Source: Gracilaria gracilis (taxonomy: Eukaryota > Rhodophyta > Florideophyceae > Gracilariales > Gracilariaceae). From it: 64,000 nt of DNA. The notes beneath the pieces are model-generated. The model did no database searches. It had not been told where the DNA came from and saw only the letters and a program-made list of their open reading frames with translations. The stretch is taken from NCBI GenBank assembly GCA_030374805.1, contig JARGSG010000031.1, forward strand, positions 186,001 through 250,000, read 5' to 3'. Positions 43,504 to 53,472 of this stretch are shown piece after piece; the first letter of the stretch is position 1; each line of letters opens with the position of its first letter. A program made the position numbers and the translations under genes.

Positions 43504-44291
43504 AACTCTCGTCCTTCACGATCATGGAAGGCTCCACCCGGCTTCTCACAGTATCAGAAGTTCCCACCGTTTATTGTGGGCTTCCTGGCATCGATGTGGC
43601 TGGAGGAGGGCATGGCCATGATCGGCAGGCGCAAAGCGCTGCATGAGTGGCAGAAAACGTTGCAAGGGAACATGGGTCTCCTGGATTGGAACGCGATGTT
43701 GGCACTAAAGGGCACTATGTGTGGTTGTCGCATTGGGAAGTCATCGATTCGTCACCATGACGCAGGAGTGGGAGTGTTTACCACCCACCGTTTCTTGAAG
43801 AACGAAGAGATATGTTTCTTTTACGGAACTCTAGTGTACCATGACTTAACGAAGAGGAAGGAGGTACACAAGAAGTATGGGGAAGGGTTGTTGGGAGCCA
43901 CCGCCGCACGTTTTCGAACTTATGCGATGGATGTTAGCATGCGAGGCGAGGTATTCCGGGAACTCCCGGAAAGGAGAGGAGAAGTACCTACAATCCCTGT
44001 ATGGATTGTCCCCGCTCCATTTTCGTTGGGTGGAACAACTAACGACCCAAAATATATATGGAAGGGGATAAAGATAGGGATGCAGTGGAGGATGGTTTGA
44101 AGCAGCGACGGACTGCCAATGTGGCGGTGATTCGAACCCCAGGAACTGGGCGAACTCCACTTCAATTAAGAGAATACCGAATGCTTGCCGTCCGGGCACT
44201 TCGGGTTGTAGAAGTGGGAGAAGAGTTGTTTGCTGATTATGGAATGGAGTACACATGGAGTACGTCTTCGAATCCTATAGTAATCGAGTAG
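43504..44291 (+). CDS. SET-domain protein region fused after the methyltransferase
   Basis: In the same frame after one stop, the protein reads through AMIGRRKALHEWQKTLQG to the start of a SET fold (HHDAGVGVFTTHRFLKNEEI, then CFFYGTLVYHDLTKRKEVHK). After a frame change near 44.08 kb comes the SET end: REYRMLAVRALRVVEVGEEL, then FADYGMEYTW. This matches the E-E-L-x-x-D-Y-G-x-x-Y-x-W core of SET lysine methyltransferases. The usual N-H-x-C motif before it is not recognisable (ANVAVIRTPG). SET enzymes methylate lysine, usually in histones, or in Rubisco and ribosomal proteins. Fusion to a DNA methyltransferase suggests a chromatin-directed element protein; that link is inference. Confidence 0.7.
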
Positions 44292-44780
44292 AGCTCAATT
44301 GATTTATGACTTATAGAACCGAAAGGTGTACCATAGTATGTGTAAAATCGAATTGTGAACATTTTATTACGCTTTCTCTCTAACTCTCGTGTTCCACAGG
44401 GGAGGACGAGAACTTCTCCAAGTGAGTGGGTGTCGTCACCTTTATCATCCAGTGACGTGAACAAAATGGGGATAGGATTCGAGGGAGTGGGTTGACATTC
44501 AAGTACATAGAATAGAAGATACGGAGTACCTGTGATATCATTTGAAAGTGTAACAGTTTTTGGCATTGAGGTTTCGTACAGGAAGGGAAATTTCCGTCCC
44601 AATTTTCGGAAAGTGATTCCGAAAAGTACTAAAACGGTGCAATATTTCTACCACACGTCGAGTGGAGGTGTGCCTCTCACGGGGGATCTACGATCACGTC
44701 GAGCGGCGAACACGTCTTGCGGCAAAGAGCGACAACATCTAGAGCACACCGCCGGGCGCATCGTCGTCGTCCGATTCCAT
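44292..44780. other. No gene seen
   Basis: Spacer between the SET region and the basic repeat protein. A minus-strand frame of 121 codons (44237-44602) covers part of it without recognisable features, and I treat it as chance. Confidence 0.45.
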
Positions 44781-45143
44781 ATGGGGAAACGTAAAACGAG
44801 AAGTGCGAATGCGAATGCGAATGCGGAGGATGTAAGCGGGCGCGCGTCTAAAGGGCGAACGCGTGCAGAGGTGGTAGGTCGGGGTCGCGAGGATGGCTTG
44901 GGTAGTACTACGCGTGCGCCTCGAAGCGGCGATGTGGAAAATGGCGAAGGCGGTATTGGGTGTACTTCGCGCCCTCCTCGAAGCGGATTACGTGAAAAAG
45001 GTAGGAAGAACATGGGAAGATGTGATCAAGGCCGACCTTTGGAGCGAACCAAGCGAACCGAGCGAATCGAGCGCACCCAGCAAACGGAGCGAACCCAGCG
45101 AACCGAGCGAACGGTAAGTGCTTTGCTAACACAAGCTAGGTAA
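44781..45143 (+). CDS. Basic repeat protein (N-A and R-T-E repeats)
   Basis: ATG at 44781 (MGKRKTRSANANANAED) to TAG, about 120 codons. It holds an N-A run from a 6-bp repeat (44806-44826), then Arg/Gly-rich sequence. It ends with an R-T-x repeat (LERTKRTERIERTQQTERTQ) coded by the 9-bp tandem repeat at 45043-45114. The next frame starts at 45145 after a shift, so both may be one gene. No domain is recognised. Composition suggests nucleic-acid binding. Confidence 0.4.
   Translation: MGKRKTRSANANANAEDVSGRASKGRTRAEVVGRGREDGLGSTTRAPRSGDVENGEGGIGCTSRPPRSGLREKGRKNMGRCDQGRPLERTKRTERIERTQQTERTQRTERTVSALLTQAR
45043..45114. repeat. 9-bp tandem repeat, eight units
   Basis: Eight in-phase units of AGCGAACCG with one or two substitutions each (AGCGAATCG, AGCGCACCC, AGCAAACGG and so on). 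They encode Arg-Thr-Glu/Gln/Lys triplets in the basic repeat protein. Confidence 0.9.
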
Positions 45144-45144
45144 C

Positions 45145-45540
45145 TTGGTGGAAACCGCGGTACGAACGCCTGAAGGAATACGTGTGAAGCATAATGCCGT
45201 TCGGATTGAGGACGATGTGCATGAAGCAGGAGTCGACGATTCTGGGGATCGTGGAGAGAAGAACGGAGCAAGGGAATTGGGAACTACAGGAATAGCAGAA
45301 GGAGATGAAGAGAACTTATGCGTGTTGCCAAGGTCTGCACTGGTTGAGAGGGTGAATTCGTTGAAAGGGAAGCTGGGAAGTATGAAGGAGGATCACTATA
45401 CCATGATGGTGAGTTTAAAGCTCACGCAGAAAGAATTGGAACGGGTGAGGGAGGAGCTGAAGCAGCAAAATGTGTTGATTGAAAGTTTAAGGGAGGCTGT
45501 GAAGGGTAGGAAGCAAAGAGGGTGTGGAAAGGAAGTGTAG
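45145..45540 (+). CDS. Small coiled-coil protein at the end of the methyltransferase/SET locus
   Basis: An open frame of 131 codons; the nominal start is TTG-like, so the true start is probably in the preceding basic frame. The C-terminal 70 residues form a clear coiled coil (ALVERVNSLKGKLGSMKEDH, KLTQKELERVREELKQQNVL, IESLREAVKGRKQ). Its last bases (GTAG of the stop) fall inside the terminal repeat of the retroelement piece that starts at 45537. The frame is therefore probably cut off by that insertion and the natural C-terminus is unknown. It holds the place that the coiled-coil gene at 17.3-18.3 kb holds next to the ParB/2OG locus. Confidence 0.5.
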   Translation: MVETAVRTPEGIRVKHNAVRIEDDVHEAGVDDSGDRGEKNGARELGTTGIAEGDEENLCVLPRSALVERVNSLKGKLGSMKEDHYTMMVSLKLTQKELERVREELKQQNVLIESLREAVKGRKQRGCGKEV

Positions 45541-46998
45541 TGGCGTCGAAAACATGAAATAGAGGTGCCAGAATGTGTTTACGGATTTGCAAGGGCTGTA
45601 TATGATAAGATTCTCCACTATGCGAAGTTGGAGGCGTCAGAGCTCTGTATAGGAATGGTTTGCCCCAGCATCTCCAGGCGGTCTCTTACACGATCAAATC
45701 GGTCCTGAATTCTTTCTACGAAGGTGACGGGTTGACCAAAGCACTCCAAAATTTTGTTGACGTCGGACCGTAACGTACGAAGATCCTCAGAAATACCCGT
45801 TGCAGGGGAGTCTTCCGCCTATTGGCGTAGAATTTTGACCACCCCTACGAGGGAGTTGTGAGCAGTGCGCAGCTGAAGCAACTGCTCTTCCAGGGCTGTA
45901 CCCTGGGGGATGTTGTCCTCCTCCCTATGGGACTGAACCACCGCGGTCGCGGGTGTAGCCGTAGCAGACGGAGCTGCAGCAGTAACGGCCGGGGCCGGAC
46001 CAGCACCATCAGTAGAGGGAAGCAACGGGGCAAAGGGGAGTGTCCAGTGCGCCGGCTGTTGGCCCGACGTCTTGGATGGATTGTTCACACCAAGGGTGGA
46101 GCCAGGACGCCTGGGGATGCGTGAGACGAACCGATTATCCCCAGCGACACCACCACTGTGGGAACGACTGCGAGTACCTGCAGCTTCCGTCTCAGACGGT
46201 TTTGGAGACACGATTTCTCAACCAACCGTGCAACGGGAAACTTCCAAAAGTAGGAACGAAATCTCAAAGAGGGAAAACACACACGAGTACGTGTTAAACC
46301 AAATATCCGATTCTAGGTCAAGAGACCACTTTGTAGTGCAACGCCAGAGACGGAAAGCCACCACGAAGACGTCCGAGATCTTCCTCCGTAGGAGGGTAGT
46401 CAGCAGACAGAGCCTCTCTGGCAAGGCACGACGAAGTCGGGTGTAAGCCGAGGCCAAGCCGTCATGACGGGCGTAGAGAGTTGAGCAAGGATCGGTGTTG
46501 GCAACACGTGTGTGGGTGAACGGGTCATCGAGAGAGGCACGAGTCCACGGAAGTGGGGAAAGAGAAAAGGAATCCGCGAGAGCGGGGGACGGAAAGAAGG
46601 AAAAGGAGGAAAGGGCAAAAAGGCCACGGTAAACAGCGGGGTTATCCCTGTACAGGGTCGAACGCGACACAAGTGGAAAACACTCCCACGAATGGGTCCT
46701 GTTAGGTGGCGCAGGGAGGATACACTACCCGTAGAAAATGGTGTCTCTCTCCTTGAAGGCGTCGATGACCGCCGAAGGCGAAGAAGTATAGAGCCAACCC
46801 TGGTTGGAGGAACTTTACTGTGCACGGCGGCGAGGTCGCCGCCTGGCTAAGTAGTGAGCTCGCACCAACACTAATTAAATAAACTAACTAAATTAAGCCC
46901 ACGCTCAGTGGTAATTACCCACGTGCCGTGGCGCCCGTCCCACGTGTACGTGGCCAACCTCCTGGCTCAACCGTGTCTCACGTGTCCTTCCCACTACA
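45537..46998 (-). mobile_element. TG/CA-ended retroelement piece with gag-like frame
   Basis: The segment begins TGTAGTGG and ends CCACTACA, a perfect 8-bp inverted terminus of LTR type. On the minus strand the first 450 or so bases are LTR- or leader-like (AT-rich run at about 46870-46895, CACGTG-rich flank). A frame then covers 46211-45819 and continues in a helical stretch to about 45.65 kb (SPATGISEDLRTLRSDVNKI, ECFGQPVTFVERIQDRFDRV), which resembles the start of a gypsy gag. No clear 5-bp target duplication was found (GGAAG left, GTGGT right). It is either a reduced element or a rearranged 5' end. A fossil. Confidence 0.45.
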
Positions 46999-47890
46999 GT
47001 GGTTGTTACTATTCATATACTCCCATTTTGAGCTTCTGCCCGACAGGTCGGAATATGGCTAAGTAGTCCGAAACCTCCATCAGAGGGCCTTGCACTACAA
47101 GAAGTGTAAGTCGGAGAAGTGATGAAGCTGTAATGATATCAGTGCTTGTGGTGTGCGCAGAGAACGATGCGGTCGCGGCTTGTTTATGTCGATTTCTAAA
47201 TTTTCTGGTGTTGGCCCGCGGTGCGCCTGCCATTACCAGTTTGAGTTCAAAAACGTTTGCGTTGTGTTTGAGGGCGTTGATTAAGAAAATGACGGTGTAG
47301 TTTTCTCATTAGTGATGTTGTGATACTCCGCATTCAAAATGTGAGTGCGGATCTTTATGTTATTGAAACGAACTCAATAGAGTTCCTTCCTGATAGAAAA
47401 TGGATGGCTCAAGTTTCCGCTTTATAAGTGTCATGGTTCCCAATATTGTTGAGTTTGATATGTTGCTGTAGAGTGAAGATTATCTGAAATTCTGTTGTGG
47501 TGAGTATCTCTATTCGTAATTCACTGATAAATTAATCCGTAAGGCTCAATGATGAGAGCCCTTACCGTTTTTGTTTTTTTCGCATGTGTGGGCATTACGT
47601 CCAGGTCGTGGGTGGCTCTATTTAGGAGCTTACGAATGCATCTGCCTCAAAAAGCGAAATATTGACGGAAAGTGCATTTTTGTCAAAGAAAAAGTTGGTT
47701 CGTTTCAGTTTTGGTTGTTTGAAATATTTCGTGGTTAAAGAAGTTGACGGGGAGAATAGAGAATTTACGCTACAGCAATTATCGTAGAAAGTCTCGTGTC
47801 CATCAGTTACACGCACCACACGAAATTTGCCCCACGGAATTTGTCAACTGTACTTTACGCCGTTGGTATCGCGTAGCCTTGCATTTCGAA
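46999..47890. other. No gene seen
   Basis: AT-rich sequence upstream of the Harbinger transposase, probably part of its 5' region. I could not identify its terminal inverted repeat or TWA target site. Confidence 0.45.
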
Positions 47891-47891
47891 G

Positions 47892-49085
47892 ATGGTCAGA
47901 CTTAGAAGGTCAGGATCTCGTAGTGGTACCGATGGTAACCACCTCATGGTTGGTCAAGATGAGTACTCAATTGGGCGCGCGCGCGCTCGTAATAGTCGAC
48001 GACTCAAACTTTTTCAAATTGCTGTAATTGCTGACACAGATCCTCTACTGTTGCTTCATTTGTGGAATGAAGTTCAAAGCGCACAAGATGATGTCCACAA
48101 CTTGACCACAAGACTTTGGTTCATTCAGCAAACGACTTTCAATTTAAACGTCTATTCCGATGAGCAATGTCTCCATGACTTCAGATTCCGCCGCAATGAT
48201 ATTGGAAGAGTAGCTGCAGTTATGAACTGGGAAACAAACCACACTGCCCGTAACCGATACAAATGTGACTCTATTACTGCGTGCTGCATTACTCTCAAGC
48301 GCTTAGCCTCAGCCCACACATGGTATGACCTGGAACCAATGTTTGGAATGAGGTACCGTCACATAATTGAAGTCTTCTGGGAAGCGCTAGAGCGTTTTGT
48401 AGAATCGAAGGGTAGACTAATCACAGAATTGAAACATGGTCTCCTCGCCGAACGCAGTGCAATCTATGCTGCAGCTATACGTAATCGCGGTGCTCCATTG
48501 GAAAGGTGCGTGGGGTTTATTGATTGTACAAAAATAGTGATGTGCCGCCCGGGCGGGGAGGGATGCAATCAAAGAGCTTGCTACTCTGGGCATATTCGCA
48601 AGCACTGCCTAAAGTATCAAACAATTTCAACGCCGGATCGTCTTATCTTTCATCTTTTTGGACCGATAGTAGGAAGAAGACACGATCTGACGCTCTTGAG
48701 AAGAAGTGGAATAGAGCCGATCATGCAAAATTTTATGGTTATAAATGAGCTCCAGCATTACATTTATGGAGATCCGGCCTACCTTTTACGCCCATGGTTG
48801 CAGACAGCCTTTGAGAGATTCTTTGCGTCGAGTGAGCAGCTCGAATATAATGCTTCAATGAATGCTCTACGGTCTTCTATAGAATGAGAATACAAAGATT
48901 TGAAACAGATCTGGGTTCGTAATGCATTTTCTCGCCTTTTGTGCGTGCCTCGTTTTCCGGTTGCGCTTCTCTACATATCTTCAGCTCTGTTGCTCAACTT
49001 CAAGACGCGTCTGGAAAAGGGTGGACAGGTGAGCAAGTACTTTGAGTGTGAAGCACCGAGCTTTGACAATTATTGTGCTTTGTGA
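47892..49085 (+). CDS. PIF/Harbinger transposase with one in-frame TGA
   Basis: A DDE-type nuclease of the PIF/Harbinger (HARBI1-like, DDE_Tnp_4) family. Key blocks are CVGFIDCTKIVMCRPGGEG with the first Asp, NQRACYSGHIRKHCLKYQTI, LFGPIVGRRHDLTLLRRSG with the second Asp, and YIYGDPAYLLRPWLQ, which carries the G-D-x-x-Y block before the third acidic residue. ASMNALRSSIE is then followed by TGA (48885-48887) and EYKDLKQIWVRNAFSRLL in the same frame; relatives usually have Trp at the TGA (the V-E-W-x-F-x-x-L-K block). A TGG-to-TGA change is the likely break. The protein starts at the ATG giving MVRLRRSGSRSG and would be about 397 codons, near family length. It lies directly before the RRP9-like gene. 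Confidence 0.85.
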
Positions 49086-50562
49086 TTGTCTTGTCTTCTC
49101 TACGCTCCAAAGCAAAACACAAATCGTATAGCCAACAATTCATTCAGGCACGAACGTCTGCCGGCATCTGTCTCGCTTGGGACTCACATCGCTTGCCAAC
49201 CGCCCTTCTCCGCGCTTCGAGGAACGGAAGCAGCAGTATCAGAAAGGGATCCGCTTCGGTCGTGCGCCTGCACCACGATTCCAAACGCTTCCAAACTGAC
49301 CAAAGCACTAGAATCAAAGAAACATCAGTCTTCTCATGTTTCGGACTATGTAAACGAAACGGTGGAAAAAAATCTTTGTTTGGCCAGCGCGTATCTTTTC
49401 CATGTTGGAGTCACTAAATATGCTGCAGTTTCGGACGATGGGGATGATTTTGAAAGTAATAAGCTTGGAGCCAGCAACAAGTTGCTGCGAGAACAAGCTT
49501 TGAGAGACCAAGCTAAGTCTTTCACGCATATTGCTGATCGGTTTTCCTCATCGATCAGCAGCCTTAAGATTAACAACTGCAAAGGTCACGTTATATCTCC
49601 AACATGCGTCGCATTTTGCTCTCTTGACGATGCAATCGCTGTGTCTGGTGTGAAGGATGCCAGACTGATTGTCGGGGATGTCGAGACCGGGAAACGTCGA
49701 CATGTTTTTAAACCAACCATTGACCAAGCAAAGAAGAAGAATCCTGCCGCTGCGAAAGGCCATGTCGGGAATAAGTTAGCTGTAGCAATTACCAACGATG
49801 GAAATACGGCAGTATCCGACGGTAAAGACGGTGTATTTCGCCTTTGGGACGTTCGTGCCCGAAGGTTGATAGAGACTTTGCGTGGTTATAGAGATGCAGT
49901 GACTGAACTCACCTTTCGATTAGGCTCACGACAGTTGTTCTCAGCTTCAGCTGACCGTACTGTCAAAGTATGGGATATCATCGAAATATTCTGTGTGGAA
50001 ACTCCGTTCGGGCATGGGGGTGACGTGAATGACATCAGTTCTATATCAATGGAGCGCGCATTGTTTTGTGGTAGAGACGGCACGCTACGGTTGTACAAAG
50101 TAGTAGAGGGATCGCAACTTGTATTTCGCAATGCGAACACAATTTTACTGGATACCGTTTCTATGGTTAGCGAGCATCGTTTCGTATCTGGAGGGATGAC
50201 GGAACTGTTTGCTTATGGCAGATGAATAAGAAGAAGCCCTTGTTCACTATCGAACATGCCCACGGTTCAGGTCTTGGTTGGGAGAATTGGATTTCCTCCG
50301 TATCTGCTTTTCGAAACACAGACCTAACCGTGTCTGTAGCTGGCGATGGTTTGCTTCGTTTCTGGAAATAAGAAAATGTCCCGAAGTTACAACCGGCTGG
50401 GAGCTTAAATGTTGGTCCTAAGTTTGTTAATGGAATTGCAATTGGCCATCAACATCGACTCCTGGCAACTGCGGTTGGCACAGAGCATAGATTCGGACGA
50501 TGGACATCAATCAAGAAGGCAAAGAACACGGTGCAGTTCATTTCTTTACCAAACTTTGACTG
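49086..50562 (+). pseudogene. RRP9: RRP9/U3-55K (U3 snoRNP WD40 protein) gene, broken
   Basis: RRP9 is the WD40 protein that binds the box B/C motif of U3 snoRNA for 18S rRNA processing. From about 49.33 kb the frame matches well. A helical N-part (VEKNLCLASAYLFHVG) is followed by DDFESNKLGASNKLLREQAL. Blades follow: SPTCVAFCSLDDAIAVSGVK, NDGNTAVSDGKDGVFRLWDV, GYRDAVTELTFRLGSRQLFS, ASADRTVKVWDI and RALFCGRDGTLRLYKV. ESQLVFRNANT and VSEHRFVSGG close that part. The last blade, ENWISSVSAFRNTDLTVSVA with GTEHRFGRW, lies in another frame after 50.22 kb, with a further TAA near 50.37 kb. No ATG precedes the conserved part, so the 5' end is lost or spliced. The gene sits between the Harbinger transposase and the converging SMC6-like gene. 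Confidence 0.84.
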
Positions 50563-50611
50563 AAAATAGAGATTGCAATACTTCATACAACGCCATACGT
50601 CTTACGAATCG

Positions 50612-53195
50612 TCAAGCTGTGGGTTTTGGCAGAATAGTAGAATGGTAAACGTCTGAGGTTCTGGTGAATTCGTTCCTTGTACTTTGCCTTCTTTCAGAGC
50701 TGCATGTCGCAGGTCCTGGAGGTTCCAATACTTGAATGCGAATTGAAGGCGAGCTTTCCAGATGCGGGAGTTTCTGAGGCGTGATAATGAATATCTGCTT
50801 ACTTGATAAGTACTTGATACAGAAGTCTGTCATTTTCTTGAACGCAATTCGTCTTGTGGCATCATCTTGGAAGACATCGATTTCATCAAATACACGAACC
50901 GGCGTCTGACATATTTCTGCGAGCGCAAGTATGAAAGCCAGCGTTGTGTAACTTCGCTCACCACCGTTCATAGAAATAAGTTGTTCTATAGTCTGCCGTT
51001 CCCCATCCCTCATCTCATGATGTTGAAGTTGAGTCGTAATACGCAGCTCGGGCTCGCCATTGCTGTTTGTGCAGAACCTCAGATTCCTTGTATGGCCTTT
51101 CGCGCCTAAGAATTGAGGAAACTGATTACGAACTGACCTTTTCAACAACTTGTTCAAGTTTTGTAGCTTTTCTTTTCGTCTCTTAATCCCAAATGTGAGG
51201 CATATCCTCGCTAGGGGTTTCCTATTCTCCTTTTACTGCCTTACGGCCTGCAGATATGCCGTGTCGATTTCATGGGCGCACTTTCCACCTCGTCGCTTCT
51301 GTTCAGTTTTCAACCGTTCTTGCAGCGTTCTCACTCTGCGTTGAGCCTTCTCGGAAGCCTCCTTCGACACTCAACGTATTTTGGACTTGGGTCAAGAGAT
51401 CTTGCAGCCTCGGTGTACTCTACAACTTTGTTCCTCTGAACGTTCACCTCTCTGTGAGGCATTTGCAGCCTTTCTGAAGCATTTTCTGACTCTTGTTTCA
51501 GAGTTTGGTACCTAGACTTAACCCTCGCTACTTCCTTGTTCATGCTTTCCAACGATTTTGTTAAGCGAGCAGCCTCGTTGCGGAATGCTTTGCTCTCAGC
51601 ATTCGCTTTTGCTAACTCTTCTTGGAGTGATACTCTAGACTGTTGGCAATGGCTGAGTTCCTGTTTGGTATTTCCACGACGAATACCATCTTCTTCATGG
51701 ATGCTTCAAGCTCTGCTATTTCCCGTTCAAACGGTTCAGGGTTCAAAGCGTTTTCTGCATGGTTCAGCTGGTCTTCAATGGTATTATTTCTTCCCTGTAT
51801 ATTGGCCAGCTCAATCTTGCTGCGTTTAAGCTTCGTTACGGTTACGTCCAATCTATTCAATAGGTCACACAGTGCATCGGAGCGATGCGCCAACATGTCT
51901 TCGCTTTTCTTCAAATCTTCACCAGCTTTCCTCGTCTCTTCTTGTACTCTCGACAGGTACGGCGCCATGTCTTTCGTTAGATATCGCGCACAAACATTAT
52001 GAGGCGCATGTCGAAATGTATTCGATCCAATTCGTATATAGGCTCTGTCAGCTCGTTTGTTCCATACCGTGTGCACATTGGGAATCCCTTTCCACGCCAG
52101 CTTTCTCGCATCGTCGTCCATACTGAGCACCAGTTTTTCAATTTGAGCCATGTATACTAATGCGTTGAACACAGTTTCATGTTCGATGTCCATGGTTTCA
52201 AGTATTGTTCGATAGCGACTATCTTGTAAAGCATGAATATCACCATCCCCAATTTGATATCTTCTACGGGTCAAGTCGGAAATCAGGATGTTAGGCCTAA
52301 ACCATCCTCGAAATGATGATTTCAGCAGCGCTGCATCCTGTACGTCGTGAACTATATACGTCATTAAGAGGTTCCTTCCCAACGCAGTTTCAATCGCTCC
52401 ATCCCAAGAATGATCTCGTAACTTGACATGCTGCGCTAAAAGACCGATTGGCGGATATTTGAAGCGTCTCTTACGCTCTCTTACCCCTCTGGCGACGTGA
52501 ACTGCCTCCTCCCCAAATCGTGCGACACCAGTCTTGTTCTTAGCCATGACATTTTCACGCATTTGCTGTCGTCTCTTATCTTCGAATTCTGTTTGGCATC
52601 GCGAAAAATCCTAATTCGCATTCTGTACAGCCTCTTCCTTGTAGTACTTCTCCTCCAGAAAACCGTCCTCTTTGTTAGCTGCGTCCTGGATTCTTCCCTG
52701 TAGTTCTTTCCCCTGTAGTTCCAACTGCTGTAATTCTTCCAGTAGTCGTGATTTCTGCTCTTGAATTGGAAAATGCTCTTTCCGAGCTTGCTCCATCCTC
52801 AAGTTCGTATCTTTAATTCGCTTCTCTGCTTCATCCGCTTCGGCATCAATTTCGATCAACCTCCTCTTATGACTTTTGAGTTCCATATCGAACTTTATTT
52901 TGTTCCTACGTATTTCTTTACAAGTCTTGTTGAACATCTGTACTTTAATCGACGCTTCACAGACCTTGTGGTGGCGACCGTCACGTTCAGATACCAAGGA
53001 GTCGAGCTTTTTCCCAATCATTTCGTACTCACCAGTGAGCTGTTCTGCTCTCGGTGCAATCTGCTCATGGGTCTTGCGTTCGTAGTCAAGGGGTTTCTGA
53101 TCGGCTTCATTTACAATCACCCGAGCGCTAAGTATTTCAGAGTTCCGTTGCGCTTCGTACCTCCAAACGAAAACAGTTCCAACACATATTTCCAT
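50612..53195 (-). pseudogene. SMC6-like gene, 5'-truncated and frameshifted
   Basis: SMC6 pairs with SMC5 in the DNA-repair SMC5/6 complex. Read from 53.2 kb down, the parts are as follows. First is an N-terminal coiled coil (RRLIEIDAEADEAEKRIKDT). The hinge region follows (PPIGLLAQHVKLRDHSWDGA, IETALGRNLLMTYIV, RGWFRPNILISDLTRRRYQI, HETVFNALVYMAQIEKLVLS), which is SMC6-like rather than SMC5-like. A second coil lies at 51.9-51.3 kb. The C-terminal head comes last (EQLISMNGGERSYTTLAFIL, ALAEICQTPVRVFDEIDVFQ with the Walker B D-E). The signature motif is M-N-G-G-E-R-S instead of L-S-G-G-E-R-S. The Walker A head and the first part of the coil are missing, and frame changes separate the pieces near 52.6, 51.6 and 51.2 kb. 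The 5' cut lies just before the Myb/SANT gene. Confidence 0.85.
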
Positions 53196-53472
53196 GTCTG
53201 GATTCGGACAGGCGTAGCTTCGTTTTCAGCGCTGAAACGTTAAATTGTTTAACACTTCACGCAAGAACAGCCAAAAACCACCTGCCGACGAAAAACTCTA
53301 AAGCTCCGTGTGGCCTTCGAAACGACACATCTATACCCGAAAGTTCCAACGCCCAAGTGTGGCATTCGCATATACGTTGCATGCGAACACACATAAAATT
53401 ATCTTACGATACATCCATCTCTGAAAATCATAAAAGGCATTTGCTCTTGCAATACATTATCATATACCGTAC

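Noticed and set aside
45114-45139. Possible 26-nt intron (GTAAGTG ... GCTAAC ... TAG) between the basic repeat frame and the coiled-coil frame
   Set aside because: Removing it does not bring the two frames into phase, and the length would be exceptional.
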